Shown one piece after another: positions 21,520 through 30,798 of a stretch of 64,000 bases of DNA. Where the stretch lies: positions 682,001 to 746,000 of the forward strand of contig NZ_CP007213.1 in the NCBI RefSeq assembly GCF_001411805.1. Direction: 5' to 3'. A model generated the notes under the pieces. That model did no database searches, was not told where the DNA came from, and saw nothing but the letters and a program-made list of their open reading frames with translations. This DNA comes from Burkholderia plantarii (GTDB lineage Bacteria > Pseudomonadota > Gammaproteobacteria > Burkholderiales > Burkholderiaceae). The position numbers and the translations under genes are program-made. Every line of letters starts with the position of its first letter. Position 1 is the first letter of the stretch.

Positions 21520-22794
21520 TCAGGGCCGTGTGCCCGCCGCGAGAAAGCGGGCTCGCGTTGGCTTGAGAACGAACATCGCCAGCAGCGCGGTGGTGAGATC
21601 GAGCACGATGGCGCACGTGAAGACCGGGATCCAGCTGCCCGTGTGCTGATGCAGGAGCGCCGCGAGCGGGCCGCCGAACACCGAGCCGATGCCGAACGAC
21701 AGGTACAGCCAGCCGTAATTCGCGGTGGCATAACGCGTGCCGAAGGTGTCGGTGAGCGTCGAGGGAAACAGCGAGAAGATTTCGCCCCACCCCAGGAACA
21801 CCACGCCCGACAGCAGCACGAACAGCACGACGTTGTCGCGCGTGAGCAGCCACAGCAGCATCGCCACGCCTTCCAGCGCGAAGGCGAAGGTCATCGTTTT
21901 CTCGCGGCCGAAGTGGTCGGATACCCAGCCGAACAGCGGCCGCGTGAGGCCATTCGTGAAGCGGTCGATGGTCAGCGCGAGCGGCAGCGCCGCGAGCCCG
22001 AACACGAGTACCTTGCCCACGCCGAAATCGGCCGCGAAGCTCGCCATCTGCGAGGTGACCATCAGGCCCGAGGTCGCCATCATCGTCATCATCGCGAACA
22101 TGAGCCAGAACAGCGGCGTGCGCAGCATCTGCGCCGGGCGCCAGTCCGGCACCGACGACGCGCGGCCGGCGGCGTCGGCGCGTGCCGGGTTGGCGGCGGG
22201 CACGCGCAGGCCTTGCGAAGCGGCGAAGCCGACCACGGCGAAAATGAGGCCGAACAGGCCGAGCGTGCCGTCGATGCCGCGCGCCGCGAGCGCCGAAGAA
22301 ATGGGAAACGTCGTCACGATCGCGCCCATGCCGTAGCCGGCCGCCGCCACGCCCGCCGCGAAACCGCGGCGATCGGGAAACCAGCGCACCATCAGCCCCA
22401 CCACGCCCACATAGACGATGCCCGTGCCGAGGCCGCCCACCCCGCCGTAGGTGAGGTAGAGCATCAGCGCGCTGTTCGCGTGCGCGGCGAGTATCCAGCT
22501 CAGGCCCGAGAGCAGCGTGCCGATCGAGATCAGCACGCGGGGGCCGAAGCGATCGATCAGCGCGCCCTGGAACGGCGAGCAGAACGCCTGCAACAGCACC
22601 AGGATCGAGAACGTCACCTGCAGCTCGGGAAGCGCCACGCCCAGCTTCGCCATCAAGGGCTTGGTCATCAGCGTCCAGACATATTGCGGACTCGAGATCG
22701 ACATCATGCAGACCAGGCCGAGAATCAGCTGCGTCCAGCGGCGCCGCATCGCGACGCCCATCGGCAGCGCCGACGGGGTGTTCAAGGTATTCAT
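21520..22794 (-). CDS. MFS transporter, oxalate/formate antiporter (OFA) type
   Basis: A 424-aa inner-membrane carrier with 12 helices. The start VCMMSISSPQYVWTLMTKPL and the YLTYGGVGGLGTGIVYVGVV helix, with the VRWFPDRRGFAAGVAAAGYGMGA block, are typical of the OFA group (OxlT-like). It lies 97 bp downstream of the gamma-glutamyltransferase gene on the same strand and is probably co-transcribed, so it may carry the product or substrate of that enzyme. The exact substrate is not predictable. Confidence 0.87.
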   Translation of the reverse strand: MNTLNTPSALPMGVAMRRRWTQLILGLVCMMSISSPQYVWTLMTKPLMAKLGVALPELQVTFSILVLLQAFCSPFQGALIDRFGPRVLISIGTLLSGLSWILAAHANSALMLYLTYGGVGGLGTGIVYVGVVGLMVRWFPDRRGFAAGVAAAGYGMGAIVTTFPISSALAARGIDGTLGLFGLIFAVVGFAASQGLRVPAANPARADAAGRASSVPDWRPAQMLRTPLFWLMFAMMTMMATSGLMVTSQMASFAADFGVGKVLVFGLAALPLALTIDRFTNGLTRPLFGWVSDHFGREKTMTFAFALEGVAMLLWLLTRDNVVLFVLLSGVVFLGWGEIFSLFPSTLTDTFGTRYATANYGWLYLSFGIGSVFGGPLAALLHQHTGSWIPVFTCAIVLDLTTALLAMFVLKPTRARFLAAGTRP

Positions 22795-22891
22795 CTACTG
22801 TTCTCCGGGATGAAAGGCACCCGCCGCGCGCGAGCCGGCGGGCAATGCGGGTGTCGCGGGCAATTCGATCAATGCGGACAAGGCGGGAAAG

Positions 22892-24505
22892 TCACCAGCT
22901 CGCCACCGAGCCGTCGCTGCGCGGGTCGCTGCCGCCTTCGAAGGTGCCGTTCGCGTGATGCACGATCGCGCCGGCGTGGCCCATCGCTTCGTCGTAGGCG
23001 CCGAGCATGTCGACCTCGTGGCCGAGCGCGCGCAGCGCGTCGACCGTGCCGGCGGGAAAGCGTGCTTCCAGCTTGAGCGTGTCGTTGGTCGTCCCCCAGG
23101 TGCGGCCGAGCAGCCAGCGCGGCGCGGCGATGGCGTCTTGCGGGTTCCAGCCGAACTGCGCGATACGCGAGAACACCGCGCTTTGCGACTGCGGCTGGCC
23201 ATCGCCACCCATGTTTCCGTACACGAGCGTGCGACCGTCGTTGAAGCGGGCGAGGGCGGGATTCAGCGTGTGGAACGGGCGGCGCAGCGGCATCAGGGGA
23301 TTGCGCGAGCGCGGATCGAGCGAAAAGCTGCAGCCGCGGTTTTGCCAGTTGATGCCCGACTGCTCCAGCACCACGCCGCTGCCGAACTCGTGATAGATGC
23401 TCTGGATGAAGCTCACCGCCAGGCCGTCGCGATCGATCGCGCCCATCCAGACCGTATCCGCCGGACCGAGGCCGTTGCCCCAGGGCGCGGCCCGCGACCG
23501 CTCCACCTTCGCCGCGAGCGCGTCGAGCGCGGCCGGCTCGAGGAAGCTCCGGGCATCGACGTCCATGTAGTCGGGGTCGGTGATGTGCCGGTCGCGCACC
23601 GCGAAGGCGAGCTTGGTCGCCTCCACGCAGGCGTGGACGAAATCGGCGCCGACCGGGTCCATGCCGGGCTCGAGCAGCCGGTCCAGCACGCCGAGGATCA
23701 TCAGCGAGACCAGCCCCTGCGTCGGCGGCGGCATGTTGTAGACGGTGCCGAACGAATGCGCGAGCGCGAGCGGCGTGCGCATGCGGGCCTGGTGGCGTGC
23801 CAGGTCGCTGGCCGTGACCAGGCTGCCGAGCGCCCGCAGATCGGCGGCGATGCTGTTGGCGAGGTCGCCTTCGTAGAAGTCGCGCAGGCCCGCGCCGGCG
23901 AGCTGTTCGAACGTCGCGGCCAGCTTCGGCTGCCTGAACAGCGCGCCGGTTTGCGGCGCCTCGCCCGTTTCGGCGTCGAGAAAGGTGCGCGCGAAACCGG
24001 GGATCGCGGCCAGCTCGCCGCGTTTCTGCGCGGTGCAGCGGGCCTGGCTGCGCGTCACGGGGATGCCGTGGCGCGCGTAGTGAATCGCGTCTTCGAGCAG
24101 GCGCGACAGCGGCAGGCGGCCACCTCGCTCCCGTGACCATCGATGCGCGCACTCCCAGCCCGAGACGGTGCCCGCGACCGTGTTGGCGGCGAGCGGCCCG
24201 CGAAACGGAATCGAGGCGAGACCGCGCTCGCGATAGGCATCGATCGACGCGGCGCCGGCGGACGCGCCGCATGCCTCGATGCCGACCGGCTCACGACCGG
24301 GTGCCGAGATCAGCCAGAAGCCGTCGCCGCCGATGCTGTTCATGTGGGGATACACGACCGCGATGGTCGCGGCGGCGGCAATCATGGCCTCGACGGCGTT
24401 GCCGCCCTCGCGCATCACGGCCATGGCGCTCTGGGAGGCAAGCGCGTGGGGCGCGACGGCCATGCCGCGCGTGCCTCGTACTGGGTTCAGATGGGTGGTC
24501 GACAT
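22892..24505 (-). CDS. ggt: gamma-glutamyltransferase family protein
   Basis: A 537-aa Ntn-hydrolase precursor that would self-cleave before a threonine in GPADTVWMGAID (about residue 340), giving large and small subunits. AREGGNAVEAMIAAA-like and YPHMNSIGGDGFWLI blocks near the N-terminus and NMPPPTQGLVSLMILG are family features. No signal peptide is visible, so a cytoplasmic form (substrate: gamma-glutamyl or related amides) is likely. The start at 24505 (MSTTHLNP) follows a GntR-type dyad. It is in a GntR - GGT - MFS set that looks catabolic. Confidence 0.87.
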   Translation of the reverse strand: MSTTHLNPVRGTRGMAVAPHALASQSAMAVMREGGNAVEAMIAAAATIAVVYPHMNSIGGDGFWLISAPGREPVGIEACGASAGAASIDAYRERGLASIPFRGPLAANTVAGTVSGWECAHRWSRERGGRLPLSRLLEDAIHYARHGIPVTRSQARCTAQKRGELAAIPGFARTFLDAETGEAPQTGALFRQPKLAATFEQLAGAGLRDFYEGDLANSIAADLRALGSLVTASDLARHQARMRTPLALAHSFGTVYNMPPPTQGLVSLMILGVLDRLLEPGMDPVGADFVHACVEATKLAFAVRDRHITDPDYMDVDARSFLEPAALDALAAKVERSRAAPWGNGLGPADTVWMGAIDRDGLAVSFIQSIYHEFGSGVVLEQSGINWQNRGCSFSLDPRSRNPLMPLRRPFHTLNPALARFNDGRTLVYGNMGGDGQPQSQSAVFSRIAQFGWNPQDAIAAPRWLLGRTWGTTNDTLKLEARFPAGTVDALRALGHEVDMLGAYDEAMGHAGAIVHHANGTFEGGSDPRSDGSVASW

Positions 24506-24526
24506 CACGCTCCGGGCTACGCTCAA

Positions 24527-24560
24527 ATTGCTTGTGTACGTACTTGTCGACAAAAGCAAT
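24527..24560. promoter_or_regulatory. dyad upstream of the GGT gene, candidate GntR/FCD operator
   Basis: ATTGCTT (24527-24533) and AAGCAAT (24554-24560) are perfect inverted arms. Within them are TTGTCGACAA (24544-24553) and GTACGTAC (24536-24543), both perfect short palindromes. They lie 22-55 bp before the GGT start. The GntR/FCD regulator gene is next upstream. Confidence 0.55.
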
Positions 24561-24699
24561 AGATGTGCCAGTTTGGATGAAAATGGCGTGATGCCGGGCG
24601 GGATCCTTTACGGCGCGGGGGTTTGCGGGGGAGGCGGGGTGCCGAGGAAAAACGGTGGGCGCGGGGAAGCCTGGCGGCTGGCGACGTTGCCGTGGTGCA

Positions 24700-25446
24700 T
24701 TACATCGCTGACTTGGTGCGAACGCTGTGCAGTCGGTGCAGGGTGAGTTTGCGCACTTCGGCGCGGCTTCCCTGGATGTGCGCTTCCATGCTGGCCAGCG
24801 CCACGGGCAGGTCGGCGGCGCGAATCGCGTCGAGAATCGCGCCGTGCTCGGCGTAGGTTTCATCGAGGCAATCGCCATGCACGAGATCGAGCCAGCGCAC
24901 GACGCGGATGCGCGCCGTGACGCGTTCGAGCGCGGCGGACAGTTCGTCGTTGCCGGTCGCCGCGACGAGCGTGTAATGAAACGCCTCGTCCAGCTCCGCC
25001 ACCTTGCGGCCGTCGCGTTCGCGCGCGGCGGGGGCGACTTTCCAGATCGCGTCCAGTTCATCGATCGCGCGGCGCGCCATGTCATCGGACGGTGCGGTGC
25101 AGAGCTTGCGGATCGCAAACGTCTCGATCAGTTCGCGCATTTCGTAGAGATCGTCGAAGCGCTTGAAGTCGATCGGCACGACTTCCCAGCCGCCGCGGAC
25201 GTAGCCTTGCATCAGGCTGTCGCTTTGCAGGCGTTGCAAGGCCTCGCGCGCGGGGGTGCGTGATACGCCGAAGCGCTTCGCGATGGTGCCTTCGGTGAGC
25301 CGTTCTCCCGGCAGCAGGCGCAGTTCGAAGATGTCGTCGCGCAGCTGCTGGTAGACGGCTTCGGCGCGCGAGACGCCGCGGGCGCCGGGAGCCGGGGAGG
25401 GCGATGGATCGCGGGAGGCGAAGAGGGCGGCGTGGAGATCATTCAT
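24700..25446 (-). CDS. GntR-family regulator with FCD domain
   Basis: A 248-aa repressor. A GntR winged helix (about residues 25-92; LLPGERLTEGTIAKRFGVSRTPAREALQRLQ) precedes an all-helical FCD ligand domain (about 105-230) with the metal-site histidines in DEAFHYTLV and EHGAILDAI. The ATG at 25446 (MNDLHAAL) gives a normal length; the longer open frame upstream is proline/arginine-rich. It is transcribed toward GGT and the MFS gene and likely controls them through the dyad at 24527-24560. Confidence 0.9.
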   Translation of the reverse strand: MNDLHAALFASRDPSPSPAPGARGVSRAEAVYQQLRDDIFELRLLPGERLTEGTIAKRFGVSRTPAREALQRLQSDSLMQGYVRGGWEVVPIDFKRFDDLYEMRELIETFAIRKLCTAPSDDMARRAIDELDAIWKVAPAARERDGRKVAELDEAFHYTLVAATGNDELSAALERVTARIRVVRWLDLVHGDCLDETYAEHGAILDAIRAADLPVALASMEAHIQGSRAEVRKLTLHRLHSVRTKSAM

Positions 25447-26001
25447 GAGCGGTGAGGATACAAGATTCGTGGGGGCCAAAGAAAATATGTGGGGCTGGAG
25501 GGGCGCGAGGCGGGCGGGGAGCGGGCCCAGGTGCGCTGGCCCGCTTGTCGTCGGCGTGTTCGTCGTCGGACTCGTCGCGGTCGAGATCGGCGTGGCGTCG
25601 GCCCGACGCGAGCATGCGAGTACGCGAGGGCGGCGGTGGATTTCGAAGAGGCGCTGTCGTACCGGAACGATTCGCGCCATTGAGCGTAAGGAAATCCCCC
25701 AGGCGCGCCGGCCGCGACGCGGCACTCGAGGCGCGATCGAACCGCGGAGCGGGAAATTGCGCGAGGCCCACGGCTGGCCGCCGGCCCGTACGGACATCGA
25801 AACGTCTTACGGTTGCCGCGGCAGCGGGGCGCCTGCCGAACGACCGACGGCTTCGGGTTTTGGATGGGTATCGCGCCGTTACCCGACGATTTTGAAATGG
25901 CATACTAAGACATCGACCCAGCGGGGCATGACGTTGCATTCGGGCGGAATCGGCATCTTGCAGCGCACGCCCGTCGCGTCATCGCCTTTGGGAAATGTCA
26001 G
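25447..26001. other. 555-bp intergenic region, no gene supported
   Basis: It separates the GntR gene from the ECF sigma gene. Open frames exist on both strands but their products are Arg/Ala/Gly-rich with no recognised motif. I could not identify a Fur box or a terminator with confidence. Confidence 0.5.
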
Positions 26002-26553
26002 ATGAGTACCGGCCCGACTGTACAGCCGATCGATACGATGGAAAGGCGCGACGACGACCCGGCCCGTTTGCGCTCGGCCTGGCTCGCCAACGAGTTCCGG
26101 GTCAGCTATGGATGGCTGAAGGCGAAACTGCAGCGGCGGGTCGGATCGCCGGCGGATGCCGAGGATCTGGCCGCGTCGTCGTTCGAGGCGCTCGCCGGCG
26201 TCGACGATCCGCCGGCCATTCGCGAGCCGCGAGCATGGCTGACCGTCATCGCCCAGCGTCTGACCTTCGAGATGTGGCGCCGCCGGGATCTGGAGCGCGC
26301 CTATCAGAATGCACTCCTCAACGTCGAGGCGCCGCTCGCCCCGTCCGCCGAATCGGTCGTCGAGATTTCCCAGGCCCTGTTCCTGATGGATCAGGCGCTC
26401 GACGGCTTGCCGCCGAAAGTGAAAAGTGCTTTCATCTACAGCCAGATCGACGGCCTCACCTATGCGGAGATCGCCGATCGACTCGGCGTCTCGAGCAGCA
26501 TGGTCCGCAAATATATCGCCCAGGCACTTGCCCAATGCTTTCTGAACCCGTGA
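26002..26553 (+). CDS. ECF sigma factor, FecI-like
   Basis: A 183-aa extracytoplasmic-function sigma factor. Region 2 (about residues 25-95; AEDLAASSFEALAG, PRAWLTVIAQRLTFEMWRR) and region 4 (about 125-180; LDGLPPKVKSAFIYSQIDGLTYAEIADRLGVSSSMVRKYIAQAL) are clear. It overlaps the FecR gene by 19 nt, and a TonB receptor with an STN domain lies downstream. This is the three-part cell-surface signalling set, in which ligand binding outside releases the sigma factor to transcribe the uptake genes. Confidence 0.92.
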   Translation: MSTGPTVQPIDTMERRDDDPARLRSAWLANEFRVSYGWLKAKLQRRVGSPADAEDLAASSFEALAGVDDPPAIREPRAWLTVIAQRLTFEMWRRRDLERAYQNALLNVEAPLAPSAESVVEISQALFLMDQALDGLPPKVKSAFIYSQIDGLTYAEIADRLGVSSSMVRKYIAQALAQCFLNP

Positions 26554-27509
26554 AGGCCTCACGCGGCGCCGGCGCGCTCGACTCCGTCATGCGCGAAGCC
26601 GTCCAGTGGGAGGTCCGGCTGCGTGCCGGGGATGCCGCGCGCGAGGAGCGCGATCGGTTCGAGGCGTGGCGCCGCGCCGATCCCGCTCACGAACAGGCGT
26701 GGACGCGGCTGCAGGGCGGCCTGGCGCGGTTTTCTCCATTGCACGGCACGTCCGGCACGGCGGTGCGAAGCGCGCTGAACGAACCCTCCCATGCGAGACG
26801 CCGCCTGCTGAAAGCGGGCGGCGCGGCAGGCGCGCTGGCCCTGGCCGCGATCGGCACGCGAGAGCTGGTGCAACGCTACTCCCTGGATGCCGATTACCAC
26901 AACGCGGGCCTCGCGCCCCAGGTCGTCGCGCTGAAAGACGGCTCGCCGCTGCTGCTCGGGGCGTCGGCACGCGTGTATTCGACGGACGACGGGGCGGCCC
27001 GCGACGTCTACCTTGCATCCGGTCAGATCCTGACGAGCCTGGCCGTGACAAGCCGCTCCCCGGTGGTCGTGCGCACGCGCGACGGCAGCGCGATGACGAC
27101 CGGCGCGCGCCTGAGCGTCGACGCGCTCCGATACCACACCGTGGTCGCGGTACAAGGCGGGGACGCCACCCTTGCGACGCCGCACGGCGGCAGTCTGCGC
27201 GTCGGCAACGGTTCGGCCTGGTCGATCTCGCCGCAGCGCATCGCGCGCATGCCCGAGACGGCCGAGGACATCTTCGCGTGGAAGCGCGGCATGCTGGTGG
27301 TCCTCGACCGTCCCGTGCCCGACATCCTCGAGACGTTGGGCCGCTACTACGGCGGCTACATCCGGTTTCCCCAGGAAGCGCTCTCGCGCCGGGTCAGCGG
27401 CGTGTTCGCGCTCAATGACGCCGAGGCGGCGCTGCGCCAGCTCGCCAGCGGCCTGGGGCTGTCCTTCGTGACTTACGGCAAGGTCCTGGCCGTCGCCGCC
27501 GAGGCCTGA
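26535..27509 (+). CDS. FecR-family anti-sigma regulator
   Basis: A 324-aa inner-membrane sensor. The cytoplasmic N-terminal DUF4880 segment has the conserved W and AWRRADPAHEQAWTRL (about residues 25-65). One membrane helix follows (about 95-112; LLKAGGAAGALALAAIG). The periplasmic FecR domain (about 130-235) precedes a C-terminal STN-binding domain (about 260-324). The ATG at 26535 lies inside the sigma gene, so translation is coupled. The STN domain of the TonB receptor should contact its C-terminal part. Confidence 0.9.
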   Translation: MLSEPVKASRGAGALDSVMREAVQWEVRLRAGDAAREERDRFEAWRRADPAHEQAWTRLQGGLARFSPLHGTSGTAVRSALNEPSHARRRLLKAGGAAGALALAAIGTRELVQRYSLDADYHNAGLAPQVVALKDGSPLLLGASARVYSTDDGAARDVYLASGQILTSLAVTSRSPVVVRTRDGSAMTTGARLSVDALRYHTVVAVQGGDATLATPHGGSLRVGNGSAWSISPQRIARMPETAEDIFAWKRGMLVVLDRPVPDILETLGRYYGGYIRFPQEALSRRVSGVFALNDAEAALRQLASGLGLSFVTYGKVLAVAAEA

Positions 27510-27639
27510 CACGGCGCTGCGCCGATTCGTGCCGCAAAAAAATATTTTCGTTTCCCGGTGTCACTTTTTCCCCGTCGTTGCACAAGGTGAATGAAGGCGT
27601 CCATGTCCGTGACGCCTACTTTGTCCCGACGGGGGAACC

Positions 27640-28104
27640 GTGATCGACCATATCGATAAAGCCATCCTGACCGTTCTGCAAGACGACTGCACGCTTCCCG
27701 TGGCGGAGCTTGCCGATCGCGTGCATCTGTCGACCACGCCATGCTGGCGCCGCATACAGAAGCTCGAGCAGGACGGCGTCATCGCCCGCCGCGTGGCCTT
27801 GCTGGACGCCGAAAAACTCAACGTCGGCGTGACCGTGTTCGTCGAGATTCGCACCGCCCAGCACACGGCCGCGTGGCTCAAGCGCTTTTGCGAGGCGGTG
27901 GCCGACATTCCGGAAGTGGTCGAGGTGTACCGCATGAGCGGCCATGTCGACTATCTCCTCAAGGTGGTCGTGCCGCACATCGCCGCCTATGACGGCGTCT
28001 ACAAGAGCTTGATCAGCGAGCTGGAAATCTTCGACGTGAGTTCCAGTTTTTCGATGGAAACCATCAAGTCCACCACGAGCCTGCCGCTCGCCTACGTTGC
28101 CTGA
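27640..28104 (+). CDS. Lrp/AsnC-family regulator
   Basis: A 154-aa protein with an HTH (IDKAILTVLQDDCTLPVAELADRVHLSTTPCWRRIQKLE) and a RAM domain (MSGHVDYLLKVVVP). The start is GTG at 27640 after GGGGGAA. It stands between FecR and the TonB receptor, an unusual place, and could tie receptor expression to amino-acid status. The 130 bp before it are AT-rich for this genome and carry the 14-mer also found at 17515. Confidence 0.9.
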   Translation: MIDHIDKAILTVLQDDCTLPVAELADRVHLSTTPCWRRIQKLEQDGVIARRVALLDAEKLNVGVTVFVEIRTAQHTAAWLKRFCEAVADIPEVVEVYRMSGHVDYLLKVVVPHIAAYDGVYKSLISELEIFDVSSSFSMETIKSTTSLPLAYVA

Positions 28105-28401
28105 CTTCGTGGTCTGAGGACTTGGCGTGCCGAACGGAATTTTCAGGGACGTCGCGTTCGGCGGGAATGAAATTCCAGAAACGGCACGAAAGACGAATTC
28201 TTTAAAAAAAGCATTCCGGACAGGATCGCTAGACTTTTTCGTGTGGGCAAGGCACCGGCAAGTTACTCGAGTCAGTGGCTGCGAGCGAGGCCCGCAGCGG
28301 AAAGCCGGGAGGGTTTCCGCCACGGTCGCATCGGTGGCAGACGATGCCGGACCGGTTCGCTCGGGTAGGTGAAGTCAGGCGTCGTGCCAAAAACAACCGA
28401 C

Positions 28402-30798
28402 ATGTGGATGGGGTGTATCGTGGGCATCAAGTTCGACAACAAGGGTATGGTCCGCAATCTCGCGGCAACGGCAATCGCCGTGGCACAGGCGTTCGCGGCG
28501 TCCGCCGCCAGTGCGCAGCCGGCGGAGCAACACACCTACCACATACCGAGCGGCCCGCTGGACCGGACCCTGGTGGAGATCGCCAAGACCGCGCAGCTGC
28601 CGTTGAACTACGACGCGGCGCTGGTGCGCTCGCTCGAGTCGGCGCCGGTGGACGGCCAATACTCGGCCATGGACGCAATCCGCGCGGCCTTGCGGGGCAC
28701 CGGCCTCGACGTGGTGCCGACGGCCAACGGCGGCTACACGCTGACCCGCGCCAAGGCCGATGCGAAGCGGGCGGCACCGCAGCCGGCCGCCGCCGGCCCG
28801 GCAGGCAGCCAGGCCGACACCACCTTGCCGCTCATCAGCGTGGCGGCCAGCCGCGATTCCGGCGGCACCGGCTTCGTCGCGGAATCGTCGTCCACCTATG
28901 CGCGCTCGGACGTGCCGCTGAGCGAGACGCCGAAATCGGTCAGCGTCATCAATGCCGCGGTGATCCAGAGCCAGGCCGACCAGTCGCTCTCCGACGTGCT
29001 GAGGAATGCTTCCGGCGTCGTCACGCGCCCGGGGCCGCTCGGCGTGCCGCAGTACACGATTCGCGGGTTCACGGCACAGAACCTGACTTCGGACGGGCTC
29101 GCCACGGTCGGGTCCGCACCCAACGTCACGCCGACCATCGCCATCTCGAGCGTGGAAGTGATCAAGGGGCCGTCGGCGATCGTGAACGGCAACAGTCCGC
29201 CGGGGGGCGTCATCAATCTCGTCAAGAAGGCGCCGCAGGCCGATCCCTTCCACGAAATCCAGGTGGGCTACGGCTCCTACGGCGACGAGCAGATCGCGCT
29301 CGACAGCACGGGCGCGATCACCGACGACAAGAAGCTCCGCTATCGCTTCATCGTCTCGGGCGAGCGGGTCGGTCAGAATTCGATGGGATACGACGGCGAG
29401 AGAAACTTCTACTTTGCCCCGACCCTGCAATGGAAGGATTCGACCACCGATTTGACGGTGGGCTATGAGCGCACGGTCAATCGCGAACCGGTTCCCCCAT
29501 TCACGATCGGCTATGCCGCGGGCGATATCTACCGGAACTATATCGACAAGCCGCTCGGTCAGGCGTCCGACCATTTCGGCGCGCAAACCGACAATATCTT
29601 CTTCCATCTCGAGCAGAAACTGTCGAAGTCGTTCACCCTCGTGAGCAAGGTTTCCTACTCGCGGACCCAGCAAACGCAGCAGGCCTGGGCAACGGCCACG
29701 CCGCTCTCGGCGACCAATGGCGCGGCGTTCTTCAACTTCGATTCGATCTCGGACTATTACAGCTGGAGCTTGCAGAACTACGTGCGGGCCAAGTTCGACA
29801 TCGGTGCGGTGAAGAACACGGTGATCGCGGGTTGGGACCTTCTCCACTACAACCAGTATCAGGTCGACACCACAACATCGGCATTCGTTTCGGTACCGAA
29901 CATTTTCGCGCCGTATTCGCTGCCTTCATCCGATACCGGAAACCTGGCGCCGACATCCGCCTCCAGCTTTACGCAAACCGGTTTGTATCTTCAAGATCAG
30001 TTTTCCTACCGGAATTTCCACGCACTTGCATCGGTGCGCCGGGATAGCTACACGACGATCACGACGGGCGCTGGAGGTGTTTCACCCGGAAACCATCAGG
30101 ACGCTTATAGCCCGAGCCTCGGCCTGCTCTACGAACTGACCTCCGAGGTCGCGGCCTACGCCAGCTACAACCGCGGCTTCCAGCCGGGCACGGCGCCTCA
30201 ATTTGGTGGCGGTTTGCTTCCCCCGCAGACCAGCCAGCAGGTCGAGGTGGGCATGAAGTTCAATCTGCTCGACGACAAGCTGGCCATCACGACCTCGGCC
30301 TACCGCACCTCGTTCAGCAACTACAACGTCGCCGACCCGATCCATCGCGGTTTCTATCTGCCCGCCGGCGGCGCCGTCAGCCGCGGATTCGAAGCGGAGA
30401 TCAGCGGCCAGCCGCTGCCCGGCGTCAACCTGGTGGGCAGCTACACCTACAACGACTTCGTGCAGCCCTCGGGCGCCAAGCTGGCGGTCAACCTGCCCAA
30501 GAACAGCGCCAGCCTGTGGGCCACCTACAACTTCCGCTCCGAGAAGCTCCAGGGCTTCGGTGTCGGCGCGGGGCTGTTCTTCGCGAGCGGGCAGTACGTT
30601 GGCACGGGCTCGGCGTACCGCATCCCCAGCCAGGTGGAGACGGACCTCGGCGTGTTCTATCGGAAGAAAGGCTACGGCCTGAATCTTTCGGTCAAGAACG
30701 TATTCAATCGCAAGCTCTACTACAGCAGCACGACGTCTACCCTGATCCCGATGGGACCGGCGCGGACCGTCATGCTCACCGGTACCTATGATTTCTGA
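28402..30798 (+). CDS. TonB-dependent outer-membrane receptor with STN signalling domain
   Basis: A protein of about 798 aa. A signal peptide (MVRNLAATAIAVAQAFAASA, cleaved after an AXA-type site) is followed by the STN domain (YHIPSGPLDRTLVEIAKTA...), then a plug (LSETPKSVSVINAAVIQSQA; VPQYTIRGF; VEVIKGPSAIVNGNSPPGGVINLVKK) and a 22-strand barrel ending in TVMLTGTYDF with terminal Phe. It belongs to the ferric-siderophore receptor type by plug motifs, but the ligand may be a peptide given the neighbours. Starts at 28369 (GTG) or 28447 (ATG) are also possible. It overlaps the TonB gene by 11 nt. Confidence 0.9.
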   Translation: MWMGCIVGIKFDNKGMVRNLAATAIAVAQAFAASAASAQPAEQHTYHIPSGPLDRTLVEIAKTAQLPLNYDAALVRSLESAPVDGQYSAMDAIRAALRGTGLDVVPTANGGYTLTRAKADAKRAAPQPAAAGPAGSQADTTLPLISVAASRDSGGTGFVAESSSTYARSDVPLSETPKSVSVINAAVIQSQADQSLSDVLRNASGVVTRPGPLGVPQYTIRGFTAQNLTSDGLATVGSAPNVTPTIAISSVEVIKGPSAIVNGNSPPGGVINLVKKAPQADPFHEIQVGYGSYGDEQIALDSTGAITDDKKLRYRFIVSGERVGQNSMGYDGERNFYFAPTLQWKDSTTDLTVGYERTVNREPVPPFTIGYAAGDIYRNYIDKPLGQASDHFGAQTDNIFFHLEQKLSKSFTLVSKVSYSRTQQTQQAWATATPLSATNGAAFFNFDSISDYYSWSLQNYVRAKFDIGAVKNTVIAGWDLLHYNQYQVDTTTSAFVSVPNIFAPYSLPSSDTGNLAPTSASSFTQTGLYLQDQFSYRNFHALASVRRDSYTTITTGAGGVSPGNHQDAYSPSLGLLYELTSEVAAYASYNRGFQPGTAPQFGGGLLPPQTSQQVEVGMKFNLLDDKLAITTSAYRTSFSNYNVADPIHRGFYLPAGGAVSRGFEAEISGQPLPGVNLVGSYTYNDFVQPSGAKLAVNLPKNSASLWATYNFRSEKLQGFGVGAGLFFASGQYVGTGSAYRIPSQVETDLGVFYRKKGYGLNLSVKNVFNRKLYYSSTTSTLIPMGPARTVMLTGTYDF

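Noticed and set aside
25445..26005. A 186-aa plus-strand open frame before the ECF sigma gene
   Set aside because: Low-complexity, Arg/Gly-rich product without motif, overlapping the sigma start and the GntR start.
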